Shown: positions 41,417 to 49,289 of the stretch, one piece after another
Position numbering within the stretch: position 1 is the stretch's first letter
Layout: each line of letters opens with the position of its first letter
Origin: Stenotrophomonas oahuensis
Lineage (GTDB): Bacteria > Pseudomonadota > Gammaproteobacteria > Xanthomonadales > Xanthomonadaceae
NCBI RefSeq assembly: GCF_031834595.1
Contig: NZ_CP115542.1
Coordinates: 1 to 60,780, forward strand
Direction of reading: 5' to 3'
Length of the DNA stretch: 60,780 nucleotides
The notes under the pieces: generated by a model
Databases searched by the model: none
The model's input: only the letters and a program-made list of their open reading frames with translations
What the model was told of the DNA's origin: nothing
Made by a program: the position numbers and the translations under genes

Positions 41417-42003
41417 TTGACCAGCCGAACCGCGTTCTCCCCCGCCTGGTGGAGGACGCGGTTCCGCTCAACGACGTAGCCATGGCCACTCAGAAGATCC
41501 TCAGCACTGACACCTGCAGGACCCCGCTTCTGGCGGCTGTTCAATGGCGTCAGCGCGCCCAAAAGCAGCTTGTCCTGGGCGTTGACCCTGTACTCGCCGA
41601 CCGGATGGGAATGGATCGTCTGGCCCGAATGAACCATTCCGGCAGCTACTTTTCGAGAGTCGTTCACGCAAAGCGTATGGGCATGGTTGCTGCCCACGAT
41701 CACGGAGAACTGTGCACCATCGCTCGCTATGACGCCGCAGGCCTCATAGCCTGTCTCGCGGCTGTATTCACGCAGGCGAGGGGCCACACGCAGCACGAAG
41801 GCGTCCAGGTTCTCTCCCGGCGCACTGAACTCCTCGAACAGGAAGTGATAGGGGAGCTTGCCGAGGCCTGGCACGGTGAGAAATCCGCTTTCCACCGGAG
41901 CCGATCCGCTACTTCCTTTCGTCTCGATGACCGGCGCTGCGGGCGCAATGAAGGGGAGGGCGGCTCCAACAAGTCCAGCAAAAAGCGCAGAGAGCAACTT
42001 CAT
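41413..42003 (-). CDS. Secreted JAMM-like metalloprotease
   Basis: 196 residues with a signal peptide (MKLLSALFAGLVGAALPFIAPA|AP). It carries a near-perfect JAMM signature: Glu87 in 'TGYEACGVI', then His131 and His133 in 'IHSHPVGEYRVNAQD', then Asn141 and Asp144, with H-x-H-x7-(S/N)-x2-D spacing exact and Ser replaced by Asn. JAMM enzymes are zinc proteases that cut isopeptide or peptide bonds; a periplasmic version next to a pilus operon is unusual. The gene meets the repeat protein tail to tail with overlapping stops. Confidence 0.7.
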   Translation of the reverse strand: MKLLSALFAGLVGAALPFIAPAAPVIETKGSSGSAPVESGFLTVPGLGKLPYHFLFEEFSAPGENLDAFVLRVAPRLREYSRETGYEACGVIASDGAQFSVIVGSNHAHTLCVNDSRKVAAGMVHSGQTIHSHPVGEYRVNAQDKLLLGALTPLNSRQKRGPAGVSAEDLLSGHGYVVERNRVLHQAGENAVRLVN

Positions 42004-42074
42004 GTCATGGTTCTCCAGGTAGGTGGCGTAAGGCCCATAGATAGGTTATCGGCACAGCACAAAGAAAACTTTGA

Positions 42075-42092
42075 TGTATATCGCAGTATACA
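42075..42092. promoter_or_regulatory. Inverted-repeat operator TGTATA-N6-TATACA, copy 2
   Basis: TGTATATCGCAGTATACA has the same arms and spacing as 10306-10323. It sits between the divergent genes 41413-42003 (minus) and 42203-42796 (plus), 72 bases upstream of the former. Confidence 0.6.
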
Positions 42093-42202
42093 CACACAGC
42101 GAATCGTGATAGTGTTTTTCTATCCGTAACCCGCGTCTGACAAAAGTTCTAGCTCGGCGTGCCGTTAATGACGTGCACCATCCCCTGTGCCCAGGAAGCA
42201 CC

Positions 42203-42796
42203 ATGTCGAATACAAGCGAAAGCGTGAAATTCATCTTGGTGGAGGTGTATGACCTCAGCCAGGAATATGCAGTAGACGAGGAGGGTGATTATTCTTGGTT
42301 GGTGACCGTCAGGATCGAAGGCGGAACCGTGGCGGACGTCTTAGACGGCGCACACTTTGATGAGCTTGCGCCGTCTGGCGTCAAGGTGGCCAGCCGCATC
42401 AAACTTCCCGATCACGTTGAGTTCTCGACGTTCTGTTCGAAGGATGCTGTCCGTCGTTTCTTTGGTGAGGCTCTCCCAAAGACGGAACATGAAATGCAGT
42501 TTGATCGCCTTTACAGAAGTGTGGATGTGTTGACCGTTGGTCAACTCAGGCAGGCGCTTGCGGGCCTGCCAGATGAAATGCCGGTGATTCACACGGCCGA
42601 AATGCTCGACAGCGGGCTCCGCACCAACCGCATAGGCTTAAGCGTCCAGAGCGGTGAGTGGGCGTACGACGAGCCAGGGAAGCCTTCCTATGACGATACG
42701 CGGTGGTGCCTGCGAGTTGCAGAGGTGTGGGACCACAGGTGGCATTCGCTTCCCACACCTACAAACGATGCAACACAGACAGCGGGCTTGCCTTAG
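42203..42796 (+). CDS. Hypothetical protein (197 aa)
   Basis: ATG 42203 with CAGGAAG upstream. Soluble; the N-terminal half is beta-rich with many acidic residues (VEVYDLSQEYAVDEEGDYSWLVTVRIEGG), the C-half includes 'VDVLTVGQLRQALAGLPDEMPVIHTAEMLDSG', a phrase seen in small plasmid and phage proteins that describe 'valued' beta domains. No family assigned. Transcribed away from the JAMM-like gene. Confidence 0.6.
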   Translation: MSNTSESVKFILVEVYDLSQEYAVDEEGDYSWLVTVRIEGGTVADVLDGAHFDELAPSGVKVASRIKLPDHVEFSTFCSKDAVRRFFGEALPKTEHEMQFDRLYRSVDVLTVGQLRQALAGLPDEMPVIHTAEMLDSGLRTNRIGLSVQSGEWAYDEPGKPSYDDTRWCLRVAEVWDHRWHSLPTPTNDATQTAGLP

Positions 42797-42997
42797 TTAC
42801 ATCTGCAACTAATTTCGCATAATAAAGATTACGTTAAAAATCAAAGAGTTAGAGAGCCGGCGCAGCCATTTTCGTACGTTACTACATGTTGGAGATTTAT
42901 CAACCATGCCTCCCCGCGTGTCTCCCAAGATGGCTTTGACGGCAATCCGTCGCCCTCCTGTTACGTGAGCATCACTTTCTAAACCCACGATCCGACC

Positions 42998-43231
42998 ATG
43001 AAGAACACAACCAAACTCGCAATTGTTGCCCACTCACCGCAGTTGTTGTTCGCAACGGCGCTGATCGTGGGAGCGGTCTACGGCCTGGCCACCTTCACCC
43101 CGTCTCCGCCTGAGCTGCCCTATGTCACGTTCACGGACACGTTTGGCATTCCGATCTACGTCGTCGGCATTGCGTCAGGTGTGTTCTTCCTGTTGCGCGC
43201 CATCCGTGGAATTCGGGCCATGATTAAGTAG
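42998..43231 (+). CDS. Small membrane protein (77 aa)
   Basis: ATG 42998. Two hydrophobic stretches (about 15-33, LLFATALIVGAVYGLATF, and 50-68, IYVVGIASGVFFLLRAI) and a basic end (RGIRAMIK). The 200 bases upstream are AT-richer and contain a 20-codon frame (42906-42968) behind GGAG that could be a leader peptide; I do not call it. Function unknown. Confidence 0.55.
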   Translation: MKNTTKLAIVAHSPQLLFATALIVGAVYGLATFTPSPPELPYVTFTDTFGIPIYVVGIASGVFFLLRAIRGIRAMIK

Positions 43232-43250
43232 CTCTAGGAGGTCCAATCCA

Positions 43251-43601
43251 ATGGTCGATGCCAAGGCATTTGCAGACTTGATTAGAGAGTTCCTCCACCA
43301 GTTCCCTGAGCGTGACAGAGTGGACTGGGCTGCAGCCTTTGAGGCGGGCCAGCAGCTCATTGAAATGGCCGATTCGCTCGATCCTTCGATTGAACCTAAG
43401 TTTCACTCATTCACGGCAGGCCAGGTCGTTCAGATGCTGTCGCTCTTTTCTCGAAAGGACGTGGAAATGCCACCTGCGGATCAGCCAGTAGTGGTTATTC
43501 GCCACGATCCACAAGGTGAGGCCGGCCCAGGGCTGTACGCCAGGCGCAACGACGAAGGCTTTGCCCTCCATCTTGATGGGGTGCCAGGACGGAGAAAATA
43601 G
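43251..43601 (+). CDS. Hypothetical protein (116 aa)
   Basis: ATG 43251 has a near-perfect AGGAGGTCC ribosome site. The product begins MVDAKAFADLIREFLHQFPERDRVDW, is mainly helical, and has a C-terminal basic beta segment (VVVIRHDPQGEAGPGLYARRND). Soluble. No family recognised. It sits in a run of small same-strand genes between the pilus and DUF1173 regions. Confidence 0.6.
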   Translation: MVDAKAFADLIREFLHQFPERDRVDWAAAFEAGQQLIEMADSLDPSIEPKFHSFTAGQVVQMLSLFSRKDVEMPPADQPVVVIRHDPQGEAGPGLYARRNDEGFALHLDGVPGRRK

Positions 43602-43665
43602 CGGTCTTATTGCCTCACACCGGCCCGCCGGGACCGCGGGATCAACCCACAGCTGGAGACGCACG

Positions 43666-44031
43666 ATGGACGTAAAGAAGAAGCAGAAGCTCAATGATGC
43701 CGTTACAGCACGCATCGGCTTGGCCCAGAATCAGATCCTTGAGCTGCAGCATGCGCTGCAGCTGCGGGGTAAACCGGTTGACGATGGTTACGAGCTGGAT
43801 GACGGCTGGCCGGTGGGCGTCACCCTCATTAAGCACGAGTTCCTCGAATGGTATGACGGTTTTCATTCTGCGGTGCATGCTCTCCAGGACGGCTACGACC
43901 AGTTCAAGTACGAGCACGCGCCGGACAAATGGTTGAACGAGCTGCTGGAGAACGTCGGTTTGCCTGCCCATGCACCTGATCGATGGGCCCCGGTTGCGCT
44001 GGCCATCCGCAATCGTAAGAAGCAGGGCTAG
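43666..44031 (+). CDS. Hypothetical protein (121 aa)
   Basis: ATG 43666 with CTGGAGAC upstream. N-terminal 'MDVKKKQKLNDAVTARIGLAQNQILELQHALQLRG' is a charged, probably coiled helix; the rest contains acidic and aromatic clusters (YELDDGWPVGVTL, EFLEWYDGFHSAVHALQDGYDQFKYEHAPDKW). Soluble, function unknown. The next gene starts 2 bases after its stop. Confidence 0.6.
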   Translation: MDVKKKQKLNDAVTARIGLAQNQILELQHALQLRGKPVDDGYELDDGWPVGVTLIKHEFLEWYDGFHSAVHALQDGYDQFKYEHAPDKWLNELLENVGLPAHAPDRWAPVALAIRNRKKQG

Positions 44032-44033
44032 TC

Positions 44034-44540
44034 ATGCCATCAGCCCGCCACTCGCCGGCCTTGCCCCGGCTATACCTACTGGCAGCCGCAATGATGGTCT
44101 CGCCTGCCGTGAGTGCCGGCAATGTGGTCAGCGATTCCCGCATCCAAGACGGACGTGTCCAGCTGATTCTCTCGAACACCACGCCCGAGGTGGTTATCAC
44201 CCTGGAGCGTGTCGAGGTGCCAGCTGCCCTCGCCTACAAGCGGGGGACGGCGCGACCTGTGTCCGTCCGAACTGTGCCGGCTTCCGGCATCGTCGGCGAG
44301 CGCACGGTTATCGATCTTGGATCGGTGGAGGAGGTGTTCAATGGTGGCGGTCCGGCTTCGGAGACCGTCGCCACGCTTAAGAGCACCACTACGGCCGGCA
44401 TGACGCTTTGCCTCAACAGGCACACTCCCGTGACAGTGCTGATGCGGCTGGGCCGTGCATCTATCAAGCTCACGCGCGCGGTGCCTACGACGTTCTGCCA
44501 TGGTCGGACCGAAGACCAGCAGCAGGCTCCGCTGGGTTGA
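44034..44540 (+). CDS. Secreted hypothetical protein (168 aa)
   Basis: Signal peptide with a Pro/Ala/Leu core (RLYLLAAAMMVSPAVSA|GN) from ATG 44034. The mature protein is beta-rich (NVVSDSRIQDGRVQLILSNTTPEVVITLERVEVP...) with two Cys, one in 'AGMTLCLNRHTPVTVLMRLG' and one in 'AVPTTFCHGRTED', possibly bridged. Periplasmic or outer-membrane location expected. No family recognised. Confidence 0.6.
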   Translation: MPSARHSPALPRLYLLAAAMMVSPAVSAGNVVSDSRIQDGRVQLILSNTTPEVVITLERVEVPAALAYKRGTARPVSVRTVPASGIVGERTVIDLGSVEEVFNGGGPASETVATLKSTTTAGMTLCLNRHTPVTVLMRLGRASIKLTRAVPTTFCHGRTEDQQQAPLG

Positions 44541-44570
44541 GGGTTCAGCCCACCAGCGCCATACTCATCG

Positions 44571-44588
44571 CGTCGCAAGAATGCGACG
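44571..44588. promoter_or_regulatory. Third copy of the TGTCGCA-N4-TGCGACA operator
   Basis: CGTCGCA-AGAA-TGCGACG, flanked by a further matching G/C pair, 58 bases before the ATG at 44647. Same spacing and core (GTCGCA-N4-TGCGAC) as 3369-3386 and 28599-28616. Confidence 0.6.
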
Positions 44589-44646
44589 CGCATTTGCAAT
44601 TTGCGGTTTCAGGCAAATCCCTTTGTTCGGTGTGGAGGTACATGTA

Positions 44647-44901
44647 ATGGACAACCTTGTCGATCGGGCAATGCTTGCGTCCGGCTGGCTGGCCACTGTC
44701 GTGGGCGCTGCCCTACGGATCTTTGCCAAGGTAGGTGCGGTTCTATGCGTAGGCACCCTCCTCTACAAATGGCTTTTCAGCGACCAGTTCGACTTCCTCA
44801 GCCTCGCTCCTGTGGCCCTGTTGTCCCTGTGCGGCGCGGCATTCCTGATAGGCACTGCAGTCAAACATGTTGGATTGACGCTGGTCGGCAAGACGGAATA
44901 G
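44647..44901 (+). CDS. Small membrane protein (84 aa)
   Basis: ATG 44647 with TGGAGGTA upstream. Two hydrophobic segments (about 14-42 and 54-74) with a short polar loop (KWLFSDQFDFLS), ending VGLTLVGKTE. Unknown. The upstream operator shared with the transfer operons suggests co-regulation with conjugation. Confidence 0.6.
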   Translation: MDNLVDRAMLASGWLATVVGAALRIFAKVGAVLCVGTLLYKWLFSDQFDFLSLAPVALLSLCGAAFLIGTAVKHVGLTLVGKTE

Positions 44902-44945
44902 TTCCAGCGGTTCTTTCACCGATTCCCTTCTAATTGGACACTTCT

Positions 44946-45203
44946 ATGGATATTCAGAACGCCGTACCCCTTGCCCCCGCACAGGTCACCGCTCCGCAGG
45001 AGCTTTGGGATCAGCTGGCAGACAGTCTTGAAGCCAGGCTGTTGGCTCAACCGCAGGCACTCGCGCTGCACTTCTTGAAAACCGCCACGCCCGAACAGCT
45101 GGCCGAGGTTGCCGGTGATTCCCTCCCGTCGACGGACAACACCCGGGCGGGCGTGATTGCGCACCTTTCCGCCCGCATCGAGTGGAGCTCTGTGCGGTCG
45201 TAA
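44946..45203 (+). CDS. Hypothetical protein (85 aa)
   Basis: MDIQNAVPLAPAQVTAPQELWDQL... A compact helical protein with 'HFLKTATPEQLAEVAGDSLPSTDNTRAGVIAHLSARIEW'. No signal or membrane segment. It lies just before the H-NS-like gene (66 bases). Function unknown. Confidence 0.55.
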   Translation: MDIQNAVPLAPAQVTAPQELWDQLADSLEARLLAQPQALALHFLKTATPEQLAEVAGDSLPSTDNTRAGVIAHLSARIEWSSVRS

Positions 45204-45269
45204 CAGCCGCGCTGCCGTCCAATCTCCCTTTTCCAGCTTGATTCATCGTTAAACGTTGAGGCTTTACGT

Positions 45270-45674
45270 ATGAGCAAAATTGATCTTTCCCGCATGACCA
45301 CCAAGGACCTGGGCAAGCTGATTCGCGACGCCAAGCGCCAGCAAGCCGTGGTCGCCAAGCGCAAGCCTGGCGCTGCAGTCCGCGCGAAACTCACCAAGCT
45401 GGCCAAGGCCGAGGGCTATTCGATTGCCGAACTGTTCGGGTCGGGCCTAGCGTCTGCTGCCAAGCGCCCAGCGTCCCGCAAGGTGAGCAAGAAGCGCCCG
45501 GCGGCCAAGGCCAAGGTCGCTCCCAAGTACCGTGACCCCAACAATGCGGATCTGACCTGGACCGGCCGAGGCCGGCAGCCGCGGTGGGTGGTCGACGCGA
45601 TCGCCGGCGGTGCTGACCTCAACTCGCTGGCGGTTGGTCCTCACGCATCCGCTGACGCCGCCGTTGGCGGCTGA
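45270..45674 (+). CDS. H-NS-family nucleoid protein
   Basis: 134 residues. The C-terminal DNA-binding core 'PKYRDPNNADLTWTGRGRQPRWV' is the H-NS signature (Y-x-(D/N)-P...W-x-G-R-G-R-x-P-x-W). The N-terminal part is a basic helix region (KLIRDAKRQQAVVAKRKPGAAVRAKLTKLAKAEGYSI) and a Lys/Ala-rich linker. Plasmid H-NS-like 'stealth' proteins silence AT-richer DNA and lower the cost of plasmid carriage. The end 'AIAGGADLNSLAVGPHASADAAVGG' extends beyond the usual domain. Confidence 0.85.
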   Translation: MSKIDLSRMTTKDLGKLIRDAKRQQAVVAKRKPGAAVRAKLTKLAKAEGYSIAELFGSGLASAAKRPASRKVSKKRPAAKAKVAPKYRDPNNADLTWTGRGRQPRWVVDAIAGGADLNSLAVGPHASADAAVGG

Positions 45675-45728
45675 CACCGGAACGGAAACCCAATACCTGC
45701 AGCTGCAGCTGCCCCGTAAGGAGCCATC

Positions 45729-47006
45729 GTGGCGAACCACTTCCTGATCGACAATCAGCCCTTCTCAACGTCCGACCGCGATGCACAGGCCCAGCTGGCT
45801 CGCGCGTACGCTACCAAGAAGCGGCCGGCTTGCCCCTGCACCAGGCCACCGGTACCGATGTATATCGCCAAGCTGGAAGGCCATTACATCGTCAAGCGCA
45901 TGCCGAACACCGGGGCCAAGCATGCCCCGGTGTGCGACAGCTACGAGCCGCCGGCGGCCCTGTCCGGCTTGGGTGAGGTGTCCGGGGCAGCAATCCAGGA
46001 AGACACCGAGTCGGGCATCACCAACATCAAGCTCGATTTCGCGCTCACCAAGACCGGGGCGCGCCCCGCCCCGGCCGCAAGCGGCGCGGAGACGGCGTCC
46101 GTCCGCACCGATGGCAAGAAGCTCACCATTCGCGGCCTGCTCCACTATTTGTGGGATCAAGCTCAGTTCAATCGTTGGTCGCCCGCGATGGACGGTCGTC
46201 GCAGCTGGGCGACGATCCACAAATACCTCATCGGCGCAGCTAACAATAAAGCGGCAAAGGGCGAGAGCCTGGCCGAGTCCCTGTTTGTCCCTGAGCCCTA
46301 CTCGCCTGACCGCCGAGCCGAGATTGATGGCCGCCGGCGGAAGATCCTCATGCCGCTGGTGCCATCCGGGAAAGCCCGCCGACTGATGCTGGTCGTCGGC
46401 GAAGTCAAGGAAATCGGTGCGGCCCGCTACGGCGGCAAGATCACCATCAAGCACATGCCAGGTACCGCCCTGCTCATCAACGAGGATCTGCACAAGAGGC
46501 TGGACAAGCGCTTCGCCTCCGAGCTTGGCTTGTGGGACACCCTGTCCGAGTCCGGCGTTCGGCTGATGCTGATTGGCACCATGGGACAGAACGACGGCGG
46601 CACCTATTCACTGCATGAAATTGCCCTGATGCTGGTCACTGCGCAGTGGCTCCCCTTCCAGACCAAGGACGAATACGACCTCATCGATGCCATGGTGCGC
46701 GCGAACCGCCGCTTCACCGTAGGGCTGCGCTACAACCTGCCTTCCGATCGGCCGCTCGCTACTGCAGTGTTGTCCGACACCACGCCAGCTGCAGTAGCCA
46801 TGTACGCGCTGCCGATCCAAGCCGGCGCTACCTATTTCGAGCAGCTGGCCGAGCTGGTGGACGAGGCGCAGATGCCCGCGTGGTTCTGGCGTCAGGGCGA
46901 GGCGTTGCCGGCGTTGCCGGCAACGGAAAATTACGTATCGATGCCCGTGCCGAGCGAGGATGACATGGCCACCGAACACGCGGACGAAGCAGAAAGCGCG
47001 TCCTGA
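45729..47006 (+). CDS. DUF1173-like protein
   Basis: 425 residues from GTG 45729. N-terminal Cys cluster 'RPACPCTRPPVPMYIAKLEGHYIVKRMPNTGAKHAPVCDSYEPP', probably a zinc site (C-x-C, H and C), then a large domain with 'RGLLHYLWDQAQFNRWSPAMDGRRSW' and 'TIHKYLIGAANNKAAKGESLAESLFVPEP'. The order fits DUF1173, found on plasmids and integrative elements without known activity. It ends before a strong terminator at 47084. The family call is by recalled motif. Confidence 0.75.
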   Translation: MANHFLIDNQPFSTSDRDAQAQLARAYATKKRPACPCTRPPVPMYIAKLEGHYIVKRMPNTGAKHAPVCDSYEPPAALSGLGEVSGAAIQEDTESGITNIKLDFALTKTGARPAPAASGAETASVRTDGKKLTIRGLLHYLWDQAQFNRWSPAMDGRRSWATIHKYLIGAANNKAAKGESLAESLFVPEPYSPDRRAEIDGRRRKILMPLVPSGKARRLMLVVGEVKEIGAARYGGKITIKHMPGTALLINEDLHKRLDKRFASELGLWDTLSESGVRLMLIGTMGQNDGGTYSLHEIALMLVTAQWLPFQTKDEYDLIDAMVRANRRFTVGLRYNLPSDRPLATAVLSDTTPAAVAMYALPIQAGATYFEQLAELVDEAQMPAWFWRQGEALPALPATENYVSMPVPSEDDMATEHADEAESAS

Positions 47007-47083
47007 AATAGAAGAGTTTCGTTCACGATTACTGGTTCAAACTTCAACTGTCGCAGGTGCTGCGACTCCCTGTAGCAATCTTC

Positions 47084-47144
47084 GCCGGCGGCGGCCACCT
47101 TCCACTACTCCCTGAGCGGATGTGGCCACCGCCGGCATTTTTTT
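47084..47144 (+). terminator. Rho-independent terminator after the DUF1173-like gene
   Basis: Arms GCCGGCGGCGGCCACC (47084-47099) and GTGGCCACCGCCGGC (47122-47136) pair over about 14 bp, followed by seven T (47138-47144). It ends the H-NS/DUF1173 transcript. Confidence 0.85.
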
Positions 47145-47260
47145 GCGCGTTATTTGGGTTGAAGGAATGAGCCTATGACTGCCCACACCGAGCGCCGGCG
47201 CTGCAGCAGCTCTCTGTCTGCAGCTTCGATACCGCCGCCCTATTCCGCAGGAGACTGCGT

Positions 47261-47794
47261 ATGCGCCTGAACAAACATCAGCGCGAACTTGTTCGTATGC
47301 GGTATGACGGCCGCTGCGCCTACTGCGGCGAAATGCTCGGCGCACGATGGCACGCCGACCACTTGGTGTCGGTGGGACGGGAGTTCGTATTTGTCGCCGG
47401 GGGTACTCGTGCCACCGGCAAGCTATCGCGGCCGGAGAACGATCAGATCGACAATCTGATGCCGGCGTGCGTCCCATGCAATATCGATAAGCACTCAATG
47501 TCGCTGGAGGCTTGGAGGGCGAAATTGGCGCGCGCGTGCGACGTGTTGGCCAGCAACATCCCCACGTACCGCCACGCCGTGCGCTTTGGCCTGGTGCGGG
47601 AAACCAAGTCGCCCGTGATTTTCTACTTCGAGCGTCGCGCGGTTTCTAAAGAACGCATCGCATGCGAGCTCTGCGATCGCACCGCCGATGCCTTCGAGCT
47701 GGAAGCGGCTGCGGAATCGGGCTGGAGCTGCGGCCTGTCGGGATGGCTCTGCCCGGTGCACAGCCCCGGCAGGCACGGGACCGGCCATGGTTGA
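47261..47794 (+). CDS. HNH endonuclease-like protein
   Basis: 177 residues; ATG 47261 follows GCAGGAGAC. The HNH fold is complete: Cys19/Cys22 in 'RCAYCGEM', 'RWHADHLVSVG' with the first His pair, Asn in 'DQIDNLMPACVPCNIDKHSMSLEAWR' with the second Cys pair. HNH proteins cut or nick DNA. A second Cys set in the C-half (ACELCDRTADAFELEA...LCPVHS) suggests an extra zinc site. It overlaps the next gene by 8 bases. Confidence 0.85.
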   Translation: MRLNKHQRELVRMRYDGRCAYCGEMLGARWHADHLVSVGREFVFVAGGTRATGKLSRPENDQIDNLMPACVPCNIDKHSMSLEAWRAKLARACDVLASNIPTYRHAVRFGLVRETKSPVIFYFERRAVSKERIACELCDRTADAFELEAAAESGWSCGLSGWLCPVHSPGRHGTGHG

Positions 47795-48158
47795 GCTGGA
47801 AACCATCAGTTACAGCACTGGAAGCCTGGTTCCCGGTCGGAAGCGCCTTGGCACGCTGCCCAAGGCCGAACTGCGCCTGTCGCGAGGAGAGGACGGTCAC
47901 TGGATGTGGGGCGTGGCCTATCAGGCCGCAGGGGGCTTTGCGTTCGGGATGCCCCCCGATCCGGCCGCCGGGCGATTTGTCGGCGATCGCGCCGAAGCGT
48001 TGGCCAATGCCGTGGCGGACCTGCGTCACGGGCTGCAGCTGGCCCCCGAGCGACCGCCTGCCGCCCTCTCAGCGTGGTTGGACTCTCTTCTGACGCGGCC
48101 TCAGCCGTCTCAGCTCGAACTGTTTGCCCTGGACACCTTGGCGCACCCGAATGAATGA
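47787..48158 (+). CDS. Hypothetical protein (123 aa)
   Basis: ATG 47787 overlaps the HNH gene. MVELETISYSTGSLVPGRKRLGTLPKAELRLSRGEDGHWMWGVAYQAAGGFAFGMP... The N-half is beta-rich; the C-half is helical, ending with a 'SQLELF' segment. The end resembles a C-terminal clamp-binding QLxLF-like motif, here 'QLELF', which could contact the beta sliding clamp. Soluble; function unknown. Overlaps the next ATG by 8 bases. Confidence 0.6.
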   Translation: MVELETISYSTGSLVPGRKRLGTLPKAELRLSRGEDGHWMWGVAYQAAGGFAFGMPPDPAAGRFVGDRAEALANAVADLRHGLQLAPERPPAALSAWLDSLLTRPQPSQLELFALDTLAHPNE

Positions 48159-48405
48159 TCTTTTCCCAGCGTTGGCCGCCCTGGAACAGGCGGCAAAGCA
48201 AACGAAGCCCCTGTCCGTTGAGCAGCGCCTGCAGCTTACCGAAATCAGGCAGCGACTCCAGGAGCTGACAGTCGCAGCGGGCAACAGCACCGCAGTTCTC
48301 GCCCAGGTAGTGGCCACCCAGCCGGCCGACTCTGCACTGCGCGGCGAAAGCCGCACCATTCGTCGCTTGCACCTGGCCGTCTCCAACATGGTGCGGACGG
48401 TATAG
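48151..48405 (+). CDS. Small helical protein (84 aa)
   Basis: ATG 48151 within the end of the preceding gene. MNDLFPALAALEQAAKQTKPLSVEQRLQLTEIRQRLQELTVAAGN...: almost entirely helical, probably coiled-coil, basic C-terminus. Last gene of the HNH cluster, converging with the GntR gene across a terminator. Function unknown. Confidence 0.55.
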   Translation: MNDLFPALAALEQAAKQTKPLSVEQRLQLTEIRQRLQELTVAAGNSTAVLAQVVATQPADSALRGESRTIRRLHLAVSNMVRTV

Positions 48406-48554
48406 CTTGCTGGCCCGGCGGCGGCGTCCCGGCTCTTCGAGCTGATTTCGTCCGGAACGCCGCATGCGCGCTGCCGCGCGCCACTTCGACAGCGGTTTCC
48501 CCGCGCACTATCTGTCCACAGTTCGGCTCTGCCCAGGGCTCCGGCGATGAAGCA

Positions 48555-48590
48555 AAAGAGGCGGTCCCGCTATGCGGCACCGCCTCTTTC
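48555..48590. terminator. Bidirectional terminator between convergent genes
   Basis: AAAGAGGCGGT and ACCGCCTCTTT arms around a GC loop form a stem with A-rich and T-rich flanks, between the helical-protein gene (plus) and the GntR gene (minus). Confidence 0.8.
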
Positions 48591-48607
48591 TTCATGCAAC
48601 GCGGCTC

Positions 48608-49075
48608 TTAGATGGCTTCCGCCGTCTTTCCCGTGCCGTTCGCAACGCATGCGATCGGGGACTTCCTTGCCCGCGGTGCCTTCACGCGATCAATGACTCG
48701 CTCGGTTGCATTCTGAACCTCTTCAACCGTGTAGCCGAGTTTCCGCGACTTGGCGACGAACTGAGCCATGAGCGAATCGAGCTTTGCGATGCGCTCCGAT
48801 TCGGCTGGCTCTTTTACCTCCAAGCTGACCATGTATTTCGGCAGATTTCCGCGCTCGTCGCTATCTACGATGATGCCCTCTTCCAAGAGCTGCTTATAGG
48901 CTCTCTGGACCGAATCTTTCGACTGCCCCCAATCGTCCGCCGCCTCACGCACTGATGGAAGACGATCGCCTGCCTTCAGTTGCCCCATAAATACCAGGTG
49001 TTTGATTTCATCTGCGATCTTACGAGGCTTATTCGGAGCGCTCCCCTGCGGCACTGCCAGCCTAAGTTTCTTCAT
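48608..49075 (-). CDS. GntR-family transcriptional regulator
   Basis: 155 residues. Winged-helix domain in residues ~18-75: 'KIADEIKHLVFMGQLKAGDRLPSVREAADDWGQSKDSVQRAYKQLLEEGIIVDSDERG', with the GntR 'G-x-L-x-x-G-x-x-L-P-S-x-R' motif. The effector part is short (about 80 helical residues) rather than a ligand-binding domain, closest to short YtrA-like forms. It is transcribed away from leader A and could control the leading region or, alternatively, the shared operators elsewhere. Confidence 0.85.
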   Translation of the reverse strand: MKKLRLAVPQGSAPNKPRKIADEIKHLVFMGQLKAGDRLPSVREAADDWGQSKDSVQRAYKQLLEEGIIVDSDERGNLPKYMVSLEVKEPAESERIAKLDSLMAQFVAKSRKLGYTVEEVQNATERVIDRVKAPRARKSPIACVANGTGKTAEAI

Positions 49076-49289
49076 TCGATGTTGGGTCGGTATAGGTGTG
49101 AAGTGACCCTTTCGGGCTGTCTCTGTTCAGGTTTGTAGTGTCGCTTTTCGCCTCACTTGTCGCAATGGCCTGGCGCTTCCGGCTCCATGGTAGGGCGCCT
49201 TTAGCTGCTCGCGAAGTATGAACCGTTAGGTCGTAATGGGACGTGATTGATGCCGGATGCCCCCTTCAACAACCAGGGTGGGCGGCGGA

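Noticed and set aside
42906..42968. A 20-codon frame with a GGAG site before the 42998 gene
   Set aside because: Too short and without recognisable features to call; could be a leader peptide but nothing in it (no codon runs, no terminator pair) supports attenuation.
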